A DNA stretch of 64,000 bases from Anoplopoma fimbria (Eukaryota > Chordata > Actinopteri > Perciformes > Anoplopomatidae), in assembly GCF_027596085.1 (NCBI RefSeq), contig NC_072450.1, positions 6,858,736-6,922,735 of the forward strand, in the 5' to 3' direction. The position numbers were made by a program, and so were the translations under genes. This document shows, piece by piece, positions 51,571-64,000 of the stretch. Under the pieces are notes generated by a model. The model was not told where the DNA came from, searched no databases, and was given only the letters and a program-made list of their open reading frames with translations. Position 1 is the stretch's first letter; each line of letters begins with the position of its first letter.

Positions 51571-54500
51571 TGAGGCTGCAAGTTATTTTCACAATCCCTT
51601 TAGCTTTGGCTTGATCTCAACCGACTCCCGAGAAAAATGCTGTGATAGAATATGTGAGGTAAAATAGAAACAAAGAGATTAAAGGCTAAAACGCTCCGTA
51701 GAGCTGAGGGGAACAGCACAGTCAGAAACACCTTCCACATTACAAATTGTGATTTAATTAATTCTTCATATAAAAATACTCATAAGTGCAGGTTTAAGAA
51801 GACAAACCTCAATTGTGTTTCCCCTTAGAGACAGAAATTCAAGCTGTTTATAATTTTTCCAGAAGGATCAGCGTTACCTGAGAACACATTTCATCCTGAA
51901 CCCAACACCAAACTGTTTTAATCGTAATGAGAATAAATAGACCATTAATATGCTGAGCAACCGGCTGTGTTCACACTGAGCGGGGCTCAGACTCTCCAGA
52001 GATACGCACAGATATGAAAGTGAGAAGACCCCGGCCGATGGAAGTTAATTATTGTATAGTGTGTGGTGGCCGGTGGGACTGTCTGTAACAATAGACTGTC
52101 TGGTTGCTTCATAAAACAAAAGGAGGAAATAATGTGAGACATTATTTCGTTGTTTGAGAACATGAGATGACGGAAGATTGAATGTCAGAAAATCTTCATC
52201 TGGACCAGAACTCCAGAGTTTCCTCGAGATGATTCGCTGAAGTTTATCCCATTTTATCTTAAAGGGAAAATCCACTTTATAATATGTGGTAAAACATCTT
52301 TTGGTTGTAAATGAAATGAAGTGAAGTTAAGACAGAAACAAATTGGCTCCCCAGATTATGTATTTTCACGACTTGAGACTATAGAAGAGACTTTTGCTGA
52401 GAGTCTTTCAATATAACGAGGGATTTTTCCTTTAATTGTACTGAGGAAGTCTACACACACTTCACACACATCTAAATTTCCTTGCTGAAGATTGATGACA
52501 AATACAAAAATAAATATTTTACACATCTGTCAACTAAATAAAGAATTATCTGACTAATATGTCATAACTAGGTTGAGTCTGCCTCAATAGAAGCAGTGGT
52601 TACTGTAGTCTGTGTCTCATCCCCCCCTGCTCATGGCCACTCCCCCCTCTGGGAGTTCAACGGCTGGGTCACGGTCTGCATTTGAACCCGAGACGACCAG
52701 TGGTATTCAGGGTCAAAGGTCGGCCCCGAACACTGCCGCCTGTAAGCGCGAGGGGGTCACAAACTAAAACCCTGCTTGACCTCTTTAGCACCCTGCACGG
52801 CAATACTGACAGAGGGGCTGCTGGGAGCGTTTGAAATGAGTCTGTCTTAAGAGACAGTAACAGACAGACGGAGAAGTAAATCAGTGTGAATATGGGACAG
52901 TTATGTCTGTGGGGAGTGGAACATGTACAAGGCTGAAGTCCATAAATGAAGCCAGGAAATCAGGACACTTGAGAGTGACACTGGGTGAAAGACATTCGAG
53001 CTGTCGGTCAGAGTTCAGGGCACACAGGAGCTTTGTTTTGCTGTTTCGCTCTCTGAGTTCAGGGACGGAGTCAAGCAGCAGCATTACATGAAGGGCGCGA
53101 GGAGATGGGACGTTTTAAGGGAGGTCCGAGGTCCCATTCAAAGAAAGAATGTTGCACTTAACGCTGATACATAACCAGCACGTATGCAGAGGTTAATATG
53201 ATCCAACGAATGAAAGAAAAAGTGCACGATGGCATCCAGCTCAACAGGCTCAGAGGCGATTATGTAGACGCTGCAGGCAGGTGCACTGGGGCCCGTTGGA
53301 TGGGGGGGCCTTAGAGAGAGCTGGCCCTGGAACAATGGCTTGGTCAGTACTCCTTGGTGTCTGACACCGACACACTGATCAGCATCTCACATGGCTTTTA
53401 ACTGTCTCTGATGTAAACACACCAGCGTCCTCATTGCACGCTCAGAGCAACTGACGCAGTATGAAGAGCAAGAGAGTCCACACAGAGTACGTGGGAGGGG
53501 AGGTGGATGAGTCAAACAAACACGGTGCTCCCTTTCGAAAGACGGCTGTTTGTGTCCCGCGTAAGACTCAAAGTAAACACTGACATTTCAGTCACTTCAG
53601 TGCTAGTCACGTAAGTCACATGACTCATCTTGGTAGTATTAAGTCAGTAGTTAGTCAAATTATTATAAATCACGCTCATTTTTTTAAACCTAACTAAGTT
53701 GGTTTGTTGCCTAAACCTCACTTACTGTGAAGACAGATGTTTTTTTTTTTGAAAAGACACTATGCAAGTAATTTGCATTTATTGAAACGCTGTCAGTGAC
53801 AATTCCAAAACTGATGATAGAGGAGTATGTGTGTCAACTTAGGAGCACTGAGCAAGCTGCTGCATTTGACTCATCAGAATGAAATTGTGTTTTATTTTAT
53901 GGTAAAGTCATCAGCAATCTATAACAAAATTCATATGCTTTTTTTACACAAACTTTGAATAAACAAAAAAACTACTGTGTTAAATGAATAATTTCTTATT
54001 TTCTTTGGTATTTTTGTCTTATATTCAGATATGCACAGATGATTGCTGGGTTAATGTTGATGTTTTCCAAAGTCAAGTCTCAATTTGATCATGTGACGAG
54101 ACAACAGCTAGTCCTGATAGCTTTCTCTTTGACCGCTCTACTTTCCCAATACAGTAGCGTAAATCACCCATTCATCTATAAATTACAACATATTGTTAGA
54201 CAAATATATAGTATATGGTGTGTATGTGTGTCTGTGTGACATATCTGCTTTACATAACTGTTTATAATACTGTAACTGTACTCAGAGGTTTAAAGTTCTT
54301 CTTTAGAAACAGCAGTTGGGAAAACAAACTCACCCCAAGGTCACTTTCAATCATATCTCATGACACAGTCTTCATACGAGGAGTCTGATCACTTGCCATG
54401 GAATTGTAGATGTTCAAATGTCCCGTTTTTTTTTCTTCTTCTGTCCACGTTGGATTGAGCAAACTCCATCTGCTGATGAAGCTCATGTGATATAATCAGA

Positions 54501-55330
54501 GCAGCTGCTAAAAAGACCCGGTGGTGAGACTAATTTCTCAACCAATGACCGTGTTTTGCTGCTTTCCCAAAAAATATTTGTATTCTGAGAGATATTTGGC
54601 GATAGTCGTGCCATCTGTGAGAAAAAAACAACAAAAGAAAACATAATAAACGTGTGAACTCATTTAGGATTGCTTTACTTTTCCCGCCACTAATGAGGTT
54701 ATTTTTTAAAAACCTTTTTCGTCAGTTTGTCTCTCTGGCAGCAGGATATCTCAAACATCTGAAATTTCCTGGAGTTTTTGGCAGGCAGATCGGCGTCCTC
54801 CAACTGATTTGATATTGCACCTGTGATTTCTGCCGTGATTATGAAAGGAACACGACAGAGACTTGATTGCAACTCCTGTGAGGATCTCTGAAGATTTTGA
54901 GCAATTCATTTAATCAAAAAAAATGAAAGGTTGAGAGGTTTTAAGTGTGTGTGGGTGTAGCAGGGAGATGAAGTTGGTGGGGGTTTAACCTCTTCAAGGT
55001 CTTTCTTTCATATAGATTTTTCAATACATATTCAGCTACTGTAAATTAAAAATAATTGTTACGTCAGATGCAAATCGTGTATTCTCAAACTTCTGACTTT
55101 ACAGGAACTAGGAGACCATTAACCTTTGCAGACAGGAAGTCATCCACACTGAAAGGTTTGTCACAAACACTCGCCTTAGAGCTTCAAAACTCATCTCTTT
55201 CTCGCTTTATGAACATCTCACCTCTGTGATTACATTTTCGATTTAGTAAGGGGGGAAATCAATGAGCGTTAATGGCTTCAACCTGGATCCGCCTCATCAT
55301 CCTTCATTAAAAGAGAGTAAACACCCCCCA
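51571..55330. other. non-coding DNA
   Basis: No supported gene, transposon or RNA. Confidence 0.4.
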
Positions 55331-55769
55331 TTATTTCTCACAGGCGGTGTGTGTGTGTGGATCTCCGTGTGTTCGGTTAGATCTGCGTGAGAGAGTGTGT
55401 TTGCATGTTGCTGTGAAAGTGGGCTACTGAGGGGGAGGTTTTCTGGTTTCAGCTTGCCAGTGGACGGCCTCTCAGTAGCGGTGCCAGGGCCGGACGGAGC
55501 GGAGCTGAGGGGAGGAAGGGGGAAGGGAGGACATGCTGGAGGAGGGGAGGGGGTGAGTTGGCGAGGGGACGGACATCAAAACCCCAAAAAGGGCAGCGGG
55601 GGTGATAATCCCACCTAATGCCCCCTGTCTACCCTGTGTCTGCAGTGGCTCTCTGGCGAGTGGCAGATTGAGTGCGGTCATGCGAAAAGGTTGCTTGGGC
55701 GATCAAGTGCTCTTCTCGGGGTCACGGGGGTGGGGTGGGGGGTGGGGAGGACAGGACAGGCCTCTCTGG

Positions 55770-55801
<32 letters not shown>

Positions 55802-55860
55802 GTTTCTCTGTCGCTGATTCAGCAGAGCTCGGCCCGCCGTGTCGCCGGTGGTCATGCATT
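55331..55860. repeat. G/C-rich low-complexity block with (CAG)n
   Basis: Purine-rich G tracts (55500-55600 and 55720-55760) and (CAG)9-10 at about 55769-55798. A frame reading polyglutamine crosses it, but lacks splice or homology support. Confidence 0.6.
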
Positions 55861-56639
55861 ATGTAACAGGACCCGGTGATGTCTGCACGGTAACCGCTCA
55901 CAGACTGAGACAGCTCTCAGACGTGACAGCGAAGGGGTCAGTCAGGGATGAAGCTGTAGTCCGGTCTGCAGAATTATTGACCTCTTAGCCGGAGGCTTCC
56001 TCTGTCTGCACATGCACATTTTCCATTTACCTGCAGCCAGCTTTACTCTCACATGAACGCAACGGGGGAAATTACCCTCGGATGCTCTCACCCTAATGGT
56101 CTTTACGGGGTCCTGGAGACCTCTTTAAAAGCTGAATACACGTTCTTTGCACAGGGTTGAGTGCACGACAGACAGGAACAGTTCATGGATTTAATGACAG
56201 AAAGAGAGGTGCACAAGCTTTACTGACATATGGGTAGAATAGTCCCTTCATAAAAGTAAGAGAAACCACGGATCAATAGGAATAGAGGCAGGAAGAAGTT
56301 GCAGACAGATAGAGACAGAGTCTGGTTGGGTTCAGGTACAAGGACTGTACTAGTTCCAGGGTTACAGGGGTCCAGGTTTCAGGATTAAAGGCTTCAGGAT
56401 TTAAGGTTTCAGGATTTAGGTACAGATGACTCTAAATCAAAGGCATGAATCAACAGGCAGAGTTTGTTCTTAGAGGTCTGGAGGCCTCTGAGGTCTTATT
56501 TTATTACATAAAAAATACATTTAAGTTGTCCTATTGCACAATTATTTCACTATGAATGACCTTTGTGGCAAACAAAATAATATATATTGGTCAAGCTAAA
56601 GCCCACATAATGTAAAACACGAGATATGTCCTTATTATT

Positions 56640-56940
56640 TATGGTTCCTCCAGCAGGGTGGCTTCTGTGTTGGCTACCAGCGACACGAATCTCTGCTCCA
56701 GGGCTATACTGAGCTCCCACTGCAGGAAGAGGGAGGTCACTAAGTCTTTTTCTGGTGAACCTGCATGATTTGATCTGATCTGACTATTTGGGATCAGTAG
56801 GAATAACAAAGGAATAGCCAATCTTCTTGCTGATGGTCTCCTTTACTTATGTAGGTCAGATAGAGGCATCAGTATTACACTGAGACTGTTTCATAACCAA
56901 ACATAAGCTCCTCGTAGTAACTATAAACAATATTCGACAT
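56640..56940 (+). repeat. unclassified dispersed repeat, 5'-truncated copy 3
   Basis: Shares TCTGGTGAACCTGCATGATT, CTTCTTGCTGATGGTCTCC, TACTTATGTAGGTCAGA and GGCATCAGTATTA with the copy at 58140. Confidence 0.7.
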
Positions 56941-58139
56941 CCCAAACTGCTAGTAAAGGAAAAGAATATATGTTTAGTAACAAAGGCAATACATTTATTA
57001 CCAATAGACATGATATGATGCGGTATTGTAAAATGATGTGAGACTTTTTCTGTGGTAAGTAACACTGAAAATATCAAACAGTGATTGACACTGTGGGAAA
57101 CACAGGACGTCACCAGTGTGGAAACAGAGACGACAAGTGAAAGTGGATAAAAAGATAATAACTGCTCTTTAAAATAACCACCTGACACAAAAAACATTAC
57201 GTACTGATTTATAACAGCGTCAGTATCTTAAAAGAAACTTAACGATTTACTGCAACATGACAATTGTCACATTAACGTGTTGATGAATAGCTCATATTTA
57301 GCCCAGACGACGTGAACCCACTCAGCAAAGCAATGATTCCCATTATCTCACGATGCAGCCGGAGATATTGTTGTCACATTGCAGCCTCATCTACGCCACT
57401 GCTTATATAAAAACACCTTTTCACGGATATGTAGATTCTCTGCAGCACAGCCGGCGTACGAAGTGAGCTCGAGGGCTTTGAACGCCTTCTGTGAGATAAA
57501 GGAATTTTTAGCAGAGGGATCTGAGCGAAGGGGTTGGCAACCGTCTTCACTGGACGCCATTCAAGTTGTGTTTAATCTGCTCGTGTGAACTCCGTGTCCG
57601 CGGCCATCTGCTCACAGACACGAAAGCGGCGCACCATTGCAGTTCAGTGAATTATTTACAATTCTCACATCAATACCAGTTATTTCATTGGAATACAAGT
57701 GGATGTTCTCCGTCGTTGTGGGATTTCCTCGTCGACAGAAACATGGAAGCTTTCTTTTGGGAGCTAAAGGAGAACTGGGCCAACATTGTTCATTTGAACA
57801 TTTAGCTGAAATCGCAATACAGAGAAAATACAAGCTTTTGTGAATAAGAGCTTTCATTTTACTTCTGTTAATTACAGTTCTATTCACACGACATGGTAAA
57901 TGTGTTTGATATCATTCAGAGTGAGACACTGTTGAGGTACCTGTGAGGTTAAGATGGAACTTTAAAGCAATTTATAGGGAAAATTGTGGACTTGTGATAA
58001 GTGTATTTACTTTTATAAAATGTCATGAGCGTTCATAAATTGTATATATGAAATTACTCATCAGTTTTATCAAATGAGCCTCTATTAGTCCGATACCATG
58101 TTCCAATGTGACAATTAAGTGTGTTTTTAAACTGTTATT
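56941..58139. other. non-coding DNA
   Basis: No supported gene or recognised repeat. Confidence 0.4.
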
Positions 58140-58555
58140 AAAGCTACTGTGAGGATCTTTCATTTTGAGTTGATTTTGGCGGTCCCTGTGGACAAAATTG
58201 GTAGTGTTTCATTTTACTGCAGCAGGGTTCTGACAGTCTACCCGCTCAGTCCTGGTTCTGGTTCTCCCGTGCCTCCCTTCCCTCCAGCGGGCCCAGCAAT
58301 ACGGCCTTTTCTTCCGGCAACCTGGTGTCGGTGTTGAGCTCTCCTCCTCCTGGCGGAGTTTGAAGGATTCTGGTGAACCTGCATGATTTCACATGATTTC
58401 TCCTCAGCATCGGACCCGGTGGCACTGAGGAAAAGCATTAAGAATAACCATATAGAAATAGTCAGTCTTCCCTCTGATGGTATTGTTTACTTACGTAGGT
58501 CAAAAAAGGCATCAGTATTAGAATGAGACCTCCTAGTAGAAACTTTAATTTGTGC
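58140..58555 (+). repeat. unclassified dispersed repeat, fullest copy
   Basis: About 415 bp. Possible inverted ends: GCTACTGTGAGGATCTTTC at the start, against GAGACCTCCTAGTAGAAAC at the end (reverse: GTTTCTACTAGGAGGTCTC). No ORF. Probably a non-autonomous DNA transposon, but the ends are only partly matched. Confidence 0.65.
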
Positions 58556-59835
58556 TTTATTCATGCTCCTGGTAATATGACAGGACAACAATGAACAGAC
58601 TGCTTCCCTCCCTCTGCTAACTTTTGCTAATCAGAATGTCTCTCCCGCAGTACGTTATTGTTGTGTTTTAACGTTAGCTAAATAAAATATAAAAAATAAG
58701 CAGCTTAGTCCTGTTAACTACTCATTAAATTTTCATATTTTCTCCAGAAACTCTGTTAAAGTATCAAACACAGTTCTTGTGTTGACTTGTGGAGGGCTGC
58801 AGTTTTTCTCTCCTCCAGCAGAAGTGAGTGACCTTGTGTGATGAGGTGAGGCAGTGCGGAGTCAGGGGAGCTGTAGATTCTCACTCTGGCCCAATCTCTG
58901 TGTCTTTGGGTCGTAACTCCAGAAAACAGAGCAGCGAGAACATTGCGCCCGTGTCCTTGATCGGTAGCTCCCCCCCCAACTGGCGGGGGTGCGCCAACCG
59001 GCACGCCAACCGGCACTTTATGGCGGATCGAAGCTGCTCAAGTTTAATGTGTTTGCTGCTGTCGCAGCTCTGATAAAGGGTGTAATACATAACACAGGAG
59101 TAATAGAGGGGGACAAGCCAATCAATAGACAGAGAGGACGTTTGACCCGCGTTTTAAAATGACAAATCTCCAGCCCTGCATCACTGAGAGTGTCTCTCGC
59201 CAACGACGGCCTGCAGGGATGCGTGCAAAAATAACTGGAGTGGACACGGCGTCTGTCAGTGGGGAAGAGGGACGCTTTCCCTGGCATGTATGTGTGTGTG
59301 TGTGTGTGAAATCTCCATTTCAGGTTCAATCTCAAAAAGGCCAAACTGGCAGTAAAAGTCTTGTAAGTGAAGACTGGGGCTTCACCTGTGAAAAGAGCCT
59401 TTTGTGGAGGCAGCCTCCTGTTTCCTGGCAGATAAAGCACATCTGCTTTACTGGGAGATAACACCGTGCATACGCTCACACAGCTCCTCTCACTCACACA
59501 TTCAGCTTCCTCCTTACCTTTCCCCCCCGCCTCCCTGCCTCTCCTCTTCATTCGTATCTATTTTATGTAATTCCCTCTTGCTGAGGCGCTCCCCTCCGTC
59601 CCGGCTGCATATTTTCTTCGGTATTTGTTCAGGGTTTTTTCTTTTCTCTATCTTCTTCTCTGCCTCATCTCCAGTATTTTCCTCCACCAGGCCTGAGCAC
59701 CAGCTGCTCCACACCGACGCTGTCTGCTCTGTTATAATGTGAGTGTTGTTTCTCTCCTGAAGTGGCCCCCGTCCTGGAGATTACCCTGCCCTCTGTCAGG
59801 GTGCAGCATCTAGGATTAGACTGCTAACCCCACGG
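58556..59835. other. non-coding DNA
   Basis: No supported gene. Short direct repeat GCCAACCGGCAC at 58993-59016 and a short (GT)n at 59289-59308. Confidence 0.4.
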
Positions 59836-59839
59836 GTCG

Positions 59840-59840
<1 letters not shown>

Positions 59841-59927
<87 letters not shown>
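59841..59927. repeat. (GT)n microsatellite
   Basis: About 87 bp of uninterrupted GT. Confidence 0.98.
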
Positions 59928-59928
<1 letters not shown>

Positions 59929-62395
59929 CTGAGCGTCCAGACAAATGCCACAGATGAAGCTACTTTGAGTGAAATATAATTATTTGTAGACCCGAAGTTC
60001 CTTTTTGCCGACATGACATCCGGGTGGATGCATTACTTTTCAGCCCTTTTCCTGCTCGATGCTATGTGACATTAAAGTGAATTTATCATAAATAAAATCA
60101 ACAGGGATTTGTAAAATGATTTTATACGTATAACACATACAATTAATATTCTTTTCTCAAAGATACCAGACTCCTTTGACAGAAACATCACGCTAATCAT
60201 TGAAACTGACTTCAGTAACAAAATAAAAGTCACCAAAACTGTCCTGGTTAATCTATCCCCTGTTCCAACAACCAGCAACTCTGGTTTGGTCAGAATACAC
60301 GCTTAATTCCCAGAATTAGATGTGAAAAAAACAGCCATTATCTGAACAATTTAAAGATACCAGACCCCAATCAGACAACTTTCATTTTACCTCACTGATT
60401 GTTATAACACACTTCATTTAAACTTGTCAGAAGAAAAATAATGTATATATAATGTATGTCGCTCTACTGTTCCAACAATCACCAACGCTGGTTTCACTGT
60501 TTCAAAGAAAGACTGAATGAGTAAAACATTTTATTTTAAAAGCAACCACTGTATTATTTTCACTGTTTACTAACCCTGCTTTGTGAACGTGATACACCAG
60601 AAATGAAAACAAAAAAACAGAAAAGTAATATTTTCTGCCGAAAGTTTCTAGCGCGTTTTCCCTTGTTTAAAGAACCTGCATACGAGCGCTTATTTTAGTA
60701 GAAAAAGGGCAGCCTTTACGTGTGTTTAACATTGCTGGAAGAAGCGTGTGTGATCACCTAGCTATACTTAAAACAATTTAAGCTGAACAAACCTTTTTTT
60801 TTTTTTTTTTTTTTTACATCCATATACTGCGTACTGCTGTAGCAACACTGTAGAACTAGCTAGCAGTAACAGCAGCTTACGATTTATATTAGTCAAGTTA
60901 AGCTAATGCTACTTTGGTGTTAATACAGTGGTTTTCTGTGCAAAAATCTGCAAATGCATCCAATTACAGAGTAATGGAAGCAAAAAAATGTATGCGTCCT
61001 TGAGACATTTGTGCAACCTCATGTCATTTTATGCTTAGAGGGTGAAATGTATCTTCGCTGTGATCACTTTTCCTTCCCTGCATCCTCCACTATTTCATTT
61101 TTTAAATAATGCTGCAACAATAAATTAAAGACAGAGCGGGGCAAATATGCCCCCCCCCAAAAAAACAATCAGTCTTTGAGAATATCCACATAAGTTATCA
61201 GTGAGCCTTCTCGCAGCATGTGTAGAATTTTATCATCTAGTAATCAGGTAAACCATATTGGTCTCTGCTCTCCTTCTAATTCAAGAGAGGCAGCGACAAC
61301 AGGCACAACATGGCAGCCATAATAAATCCTCCTGAGCTGCAGCCACATTTACTATTGAGGGCTTTTTTCTAAGAAATAACCTGAAGTGTCACAGACTACC
61401 TCCTGATGTTAAGCAGCTGCCCTCCTTTTTGCACAATCATCCTCAAAATCCTTCTCGGTTCCTGCTCTTCCTGCTGCTTTGTGTTCAGTATAGATTAAAG
61501 AGAGGAAATCAATATGCTTTTACCTGGATTCACCTCATGTTACACCGTCTCGTATTTAAAAGAGCAGATTCGTATTTCCATACCTTAAAGGCTTGGACTT
61601 TGTCAACTTCCCCATTTCGACAATTTTTCAGCTCAGATATTTTAAGGAAACAGGAATAAAAAGCTGATAATTATATATCATTTGTGAGTTGAATACTCCG
61701 TTTTTCTGCTTGCAAACGTCTGAGGATCAGTACAGGAAGATTATTGAGATTATATAGTTTGAGCTATTATGACCCTCTAAAAATATAGACATAAGGATTC
61801 ACAGATTGTTCTTTTCTTTTCTTTTCTTTTCAGGCGGTACTTCTGTTATGATCTTACAAACAGAATTTATGATGCCATTTCTTAAGTGTTTGGAATATAG
61901 CTTGACCTTTTCTGCTAATGACATAATGTTACTATTTTCCATATTTTTCCATATTTTCCTCCGAGAAAGTGAATATTCTTTGCTTGCAAGTTAACCTTGG
62001 TTACTAGGTTAATGCAGAAATCATCTCAGGGCATTTATTCACATACTGGAGTGATTTTTTGAGGACAGAAATATTTATATTTTCTAAACACGCAAATAAC
62101 GCAGAAGCAGCAATAAAGCAAAGAGCAAGATATTTCTAAAAAACTGAAACGTGCTTCATCTGAGGAGATAAAGTACAGGGGACACAGAGGGACATGTCAG
62201 ATAAAATAAAAGCAGCATCAGAGCACAACATTGATTTGTCAAACAAGACGGAGCCGAGGCCATTGATTAGAAAATCCACTATTAATGACTTTGCTCCGCA
62301 CAGTACACAGTGTTATTGCTGCAGAATTACAAGAGGAATCAAATCAGGCAAAAGCAAACACAGTTTGGTTTGAGTGACTATCAATGTCGATAAAT
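59928..62395. other. non-coding DNA
   Basis: AT-rich; poly(T) run at about 60796-60818 and (TTTTC)n near 61810-61830. No gene recognised. Confidence 0.4.
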
Positions 62396-62399
62396 GCAT

Positions 62400-62426
62400 T
62401 AATATATATATATATATATATACACA

Positions 62427-62458
<32 letters not shown>
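62400..62458. repeat. (TA)n/(TACA)n compound microsatellite
   Basis: (TA)n at 62401-62422 followed by about eight TACA units. Confidence 0.95.
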
Positions 62459-64000
62459 AATAAAATAAAATAGAGAAAGAAGTACAATTTATTTTTAAAT
62501 AAATGACAAGGTAATACAAAATGTGAAACCATACTTTGGTGTTTAATTTTATCTCCTTACTTAGGATTTAATTAAACTTATTTTTTTTTTAGTTTTACAA
62601 AATGTACCAAATACTGGCAACGAGGAAGATCTTGGGTAGATAATAATAAGTATAAATATGAAACAAAATTTAAATCATACCCTTTAAACTAAAAAGAAAT
62701 GTGGTTTGAACTGAAATCAAACACTATTATTAAGTTTTTTTACAAGATATTTATTTCTCTCTCATATATATATATATATATATAAATATGCTGAAATAGG
62801 AGACCAATCGTTTGGTCACAGCATCACTTACATGTTTTTGAATAAAATAGGCACTTCACTGAGGAGAATCACAGGTGCAACACTTCATACTGAGCTCTGC
62901 ATGTAAATCATTTTAGTGTAAATGCAGATACTGCCGGCTTGGTGTGCGATGTTGTGATGGGGGATGGAGAGAGGGCGAGTGTGTGACGGGGGGGTGGGTG
63001 GGTGTGAAGGTGGTATTGGTGGTGGCGAGGTGGGGGTGGGGGTGAGGGGGGCCGGTTGGAGAAGCTCATTCATCAAGTCATTACGGGAGGTGGCTCCTGT
63101 GGTATTTCAGCCTGTCCATCAGTGGAGGAAGAGGAGAGAGAGAGGATGGGGGAGAGATTCCCAGAGGAGGACCGGGGCTCGGCCGTCCTTCCTCCATCTT
63201 TCTCCCCCCACCCTCGCTCGCTTCGCTCCCACCCCCCTGGACGTCCCTGCCCTGCGTCTCCTCTGACAGCTCACCTTCTGACTGCTATTACTCCCCCTTC
63301 TTCCTCTCCTCCATCAGACTGTCTTCCACTTTATCTGCCCCCTCTATTACATCTTCCATCCCCCTCTCTCTCTTTCTCTCTCTCTCAGACTCACCATCCT
63401 CCCTCCACATTCTCAGTACTTCCCTCGCTCTCTTCCTTTTTTACATTTCTCCCGGGAGGCCGCCCTTGACTCTCAGATGTCCCTTGCATGCCAAAAATTA
63501 CTATTGACATTTCAATTCAGTGTTTTTTTTTGTCCTCCTCTCTCGCTGCTCTCTGCTGATGCCTTATAGCAGGAGGACATTTACATGTCAATGGGCCAGA
63601 CAAAAGAGAGGCAGAGTGTGCCCACTCCCGTGTCCTTAACACAGTGGCTGTAACACTGAATTTGTGGCTTCTGCGGTGACGAAGAAGCTTTCTGTGCTGC
63701 ATATCTCGATTATTAAAAGGTTTATTAACATATAAAGGGGTAAACTGGCCAACAGTGCCACATCACTTAGCCAATAAGTATTTTCTAATGATTACTCATT
63801 GTGACATTGCAAAATGTGTTATATTGTCACGAAACCACAATTAGCAAAACCTCAATGATGTATCCGACCATTTCTCTTACTTTCCGAAACAACTAACAAT
63901 TCGACATTCCCACCTACCTTACACAGCAATCGGCCAGCTGAGCAACCGTGTGTCCACATTCTGGAGTAATTGAAAATGTAGGGAGGAGAGCGCTGAGATC
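62459..64000. other. non-coding DNA with purine/pyrimidine-biased segment
   Basis: 62960-63060 is G-rich (GGTGGGGGTG-like); 63190-63470 is C/T-rich, ending in (CT)n near 63366-63387. Low-complexity Pro/Ser frames here are not genes. Confidence 0.4.

Noticed and set aside
55672..55879. Polyglutamine frame through (CAG)n near 55.77 kb as a coding exon
   Set aside because: No splice context, no recognisable protein around the repeat; nearby G-rich low complexity.
63056..63469. 137-aa Pro/Ser/Leu-rich plus-strand frame
   Set aside because: C/T-rich low-complexity DNA with no domain or conserved pattern.

Overview
This is nuclear DNA from a ray-finned fish, most likely a spiny-rayed (acanthomorph) teleost. 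Genes are split by short GT-AG introns. The interspersed repeats are typical of fish: Tc1-type MITEs starting TACAGTACCAGTC, LINE/SINE tails containing 'GGATAAAAGCGTCTGCTAAATGA', hAT-like remnants, and many (CA)n, (TA)n and (ATGG)n microsatellites. I cannot name the species.

Three protein-coding genes can be assembled exon by exon, and all three close in frame. (1) e2f8, + strand, 13 coding exons at 18242-24934, 935 aa: an atypical E2F repressor with two DNA-binding domains. (2) csrp3 (muscle LIM protein), + strand, 5 coding exons at 28438-32799, 189 aa. (3) zdhhc13 (HIP14-like ankyrin/DHHC membrane protein), - strand, 17 coding exons at 34574-46108, 637 aa. Sequence and order both match the vertebrate E2F8-CSRP3-ZDHHC13 block (the NAV2 side), not its paralogue E2F7-CSRP2-ZDHHC17. 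csrp3 and zdhhc13 are tail to tail, about 1.1 kb apart between their predicted poly(A) sites.

Layout: 1-12.3 kb is largely unique DNA with no gene I can support. It lies on the side where nav2 would be expected, and holds an (ATGG)n block and a candidate promoter near 7.9-8.2 kb. 12.3-17.15 kb is packed with Tc1-type MITEs, including one carrying two nested retroelements and a head-to-tail array of MITE ends that stops about 60 bp short of the GC-rich e2f8 promoter. 17.2-46.2 kb is the gene block. 46.3-47.6 kb is a (TA)n tract plus a duplicated MITE cluster. 47.6-64 kb is non-coding, with copies of an unclassified repeat family and simple repeats.

The three genes are not a pathway: e2f8 acts in cell-cycle transcription, csrp3 in the striated-muscle Z-disc and nucleus, zdhhc13 in Golgi/ER protein palmitoylation. 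Their linkage is ancestral synteny.

Most notable observations: (a) the zdhhc13 catalytic motif reads Asp-His-His-Ser, so the acyl-accepting cysteine is missing while the rest of the protein looks intact; (b) one zdhhc13 intron has the marks of a minor-spliceosome AT-AC intron; (c) csrp3 exon 5 sits between long complementary (TG)n and (CA)n tracts that could fold the exon into an RNA loop; (d) Tc1 MITE ends have been amplified into tandem arrays.
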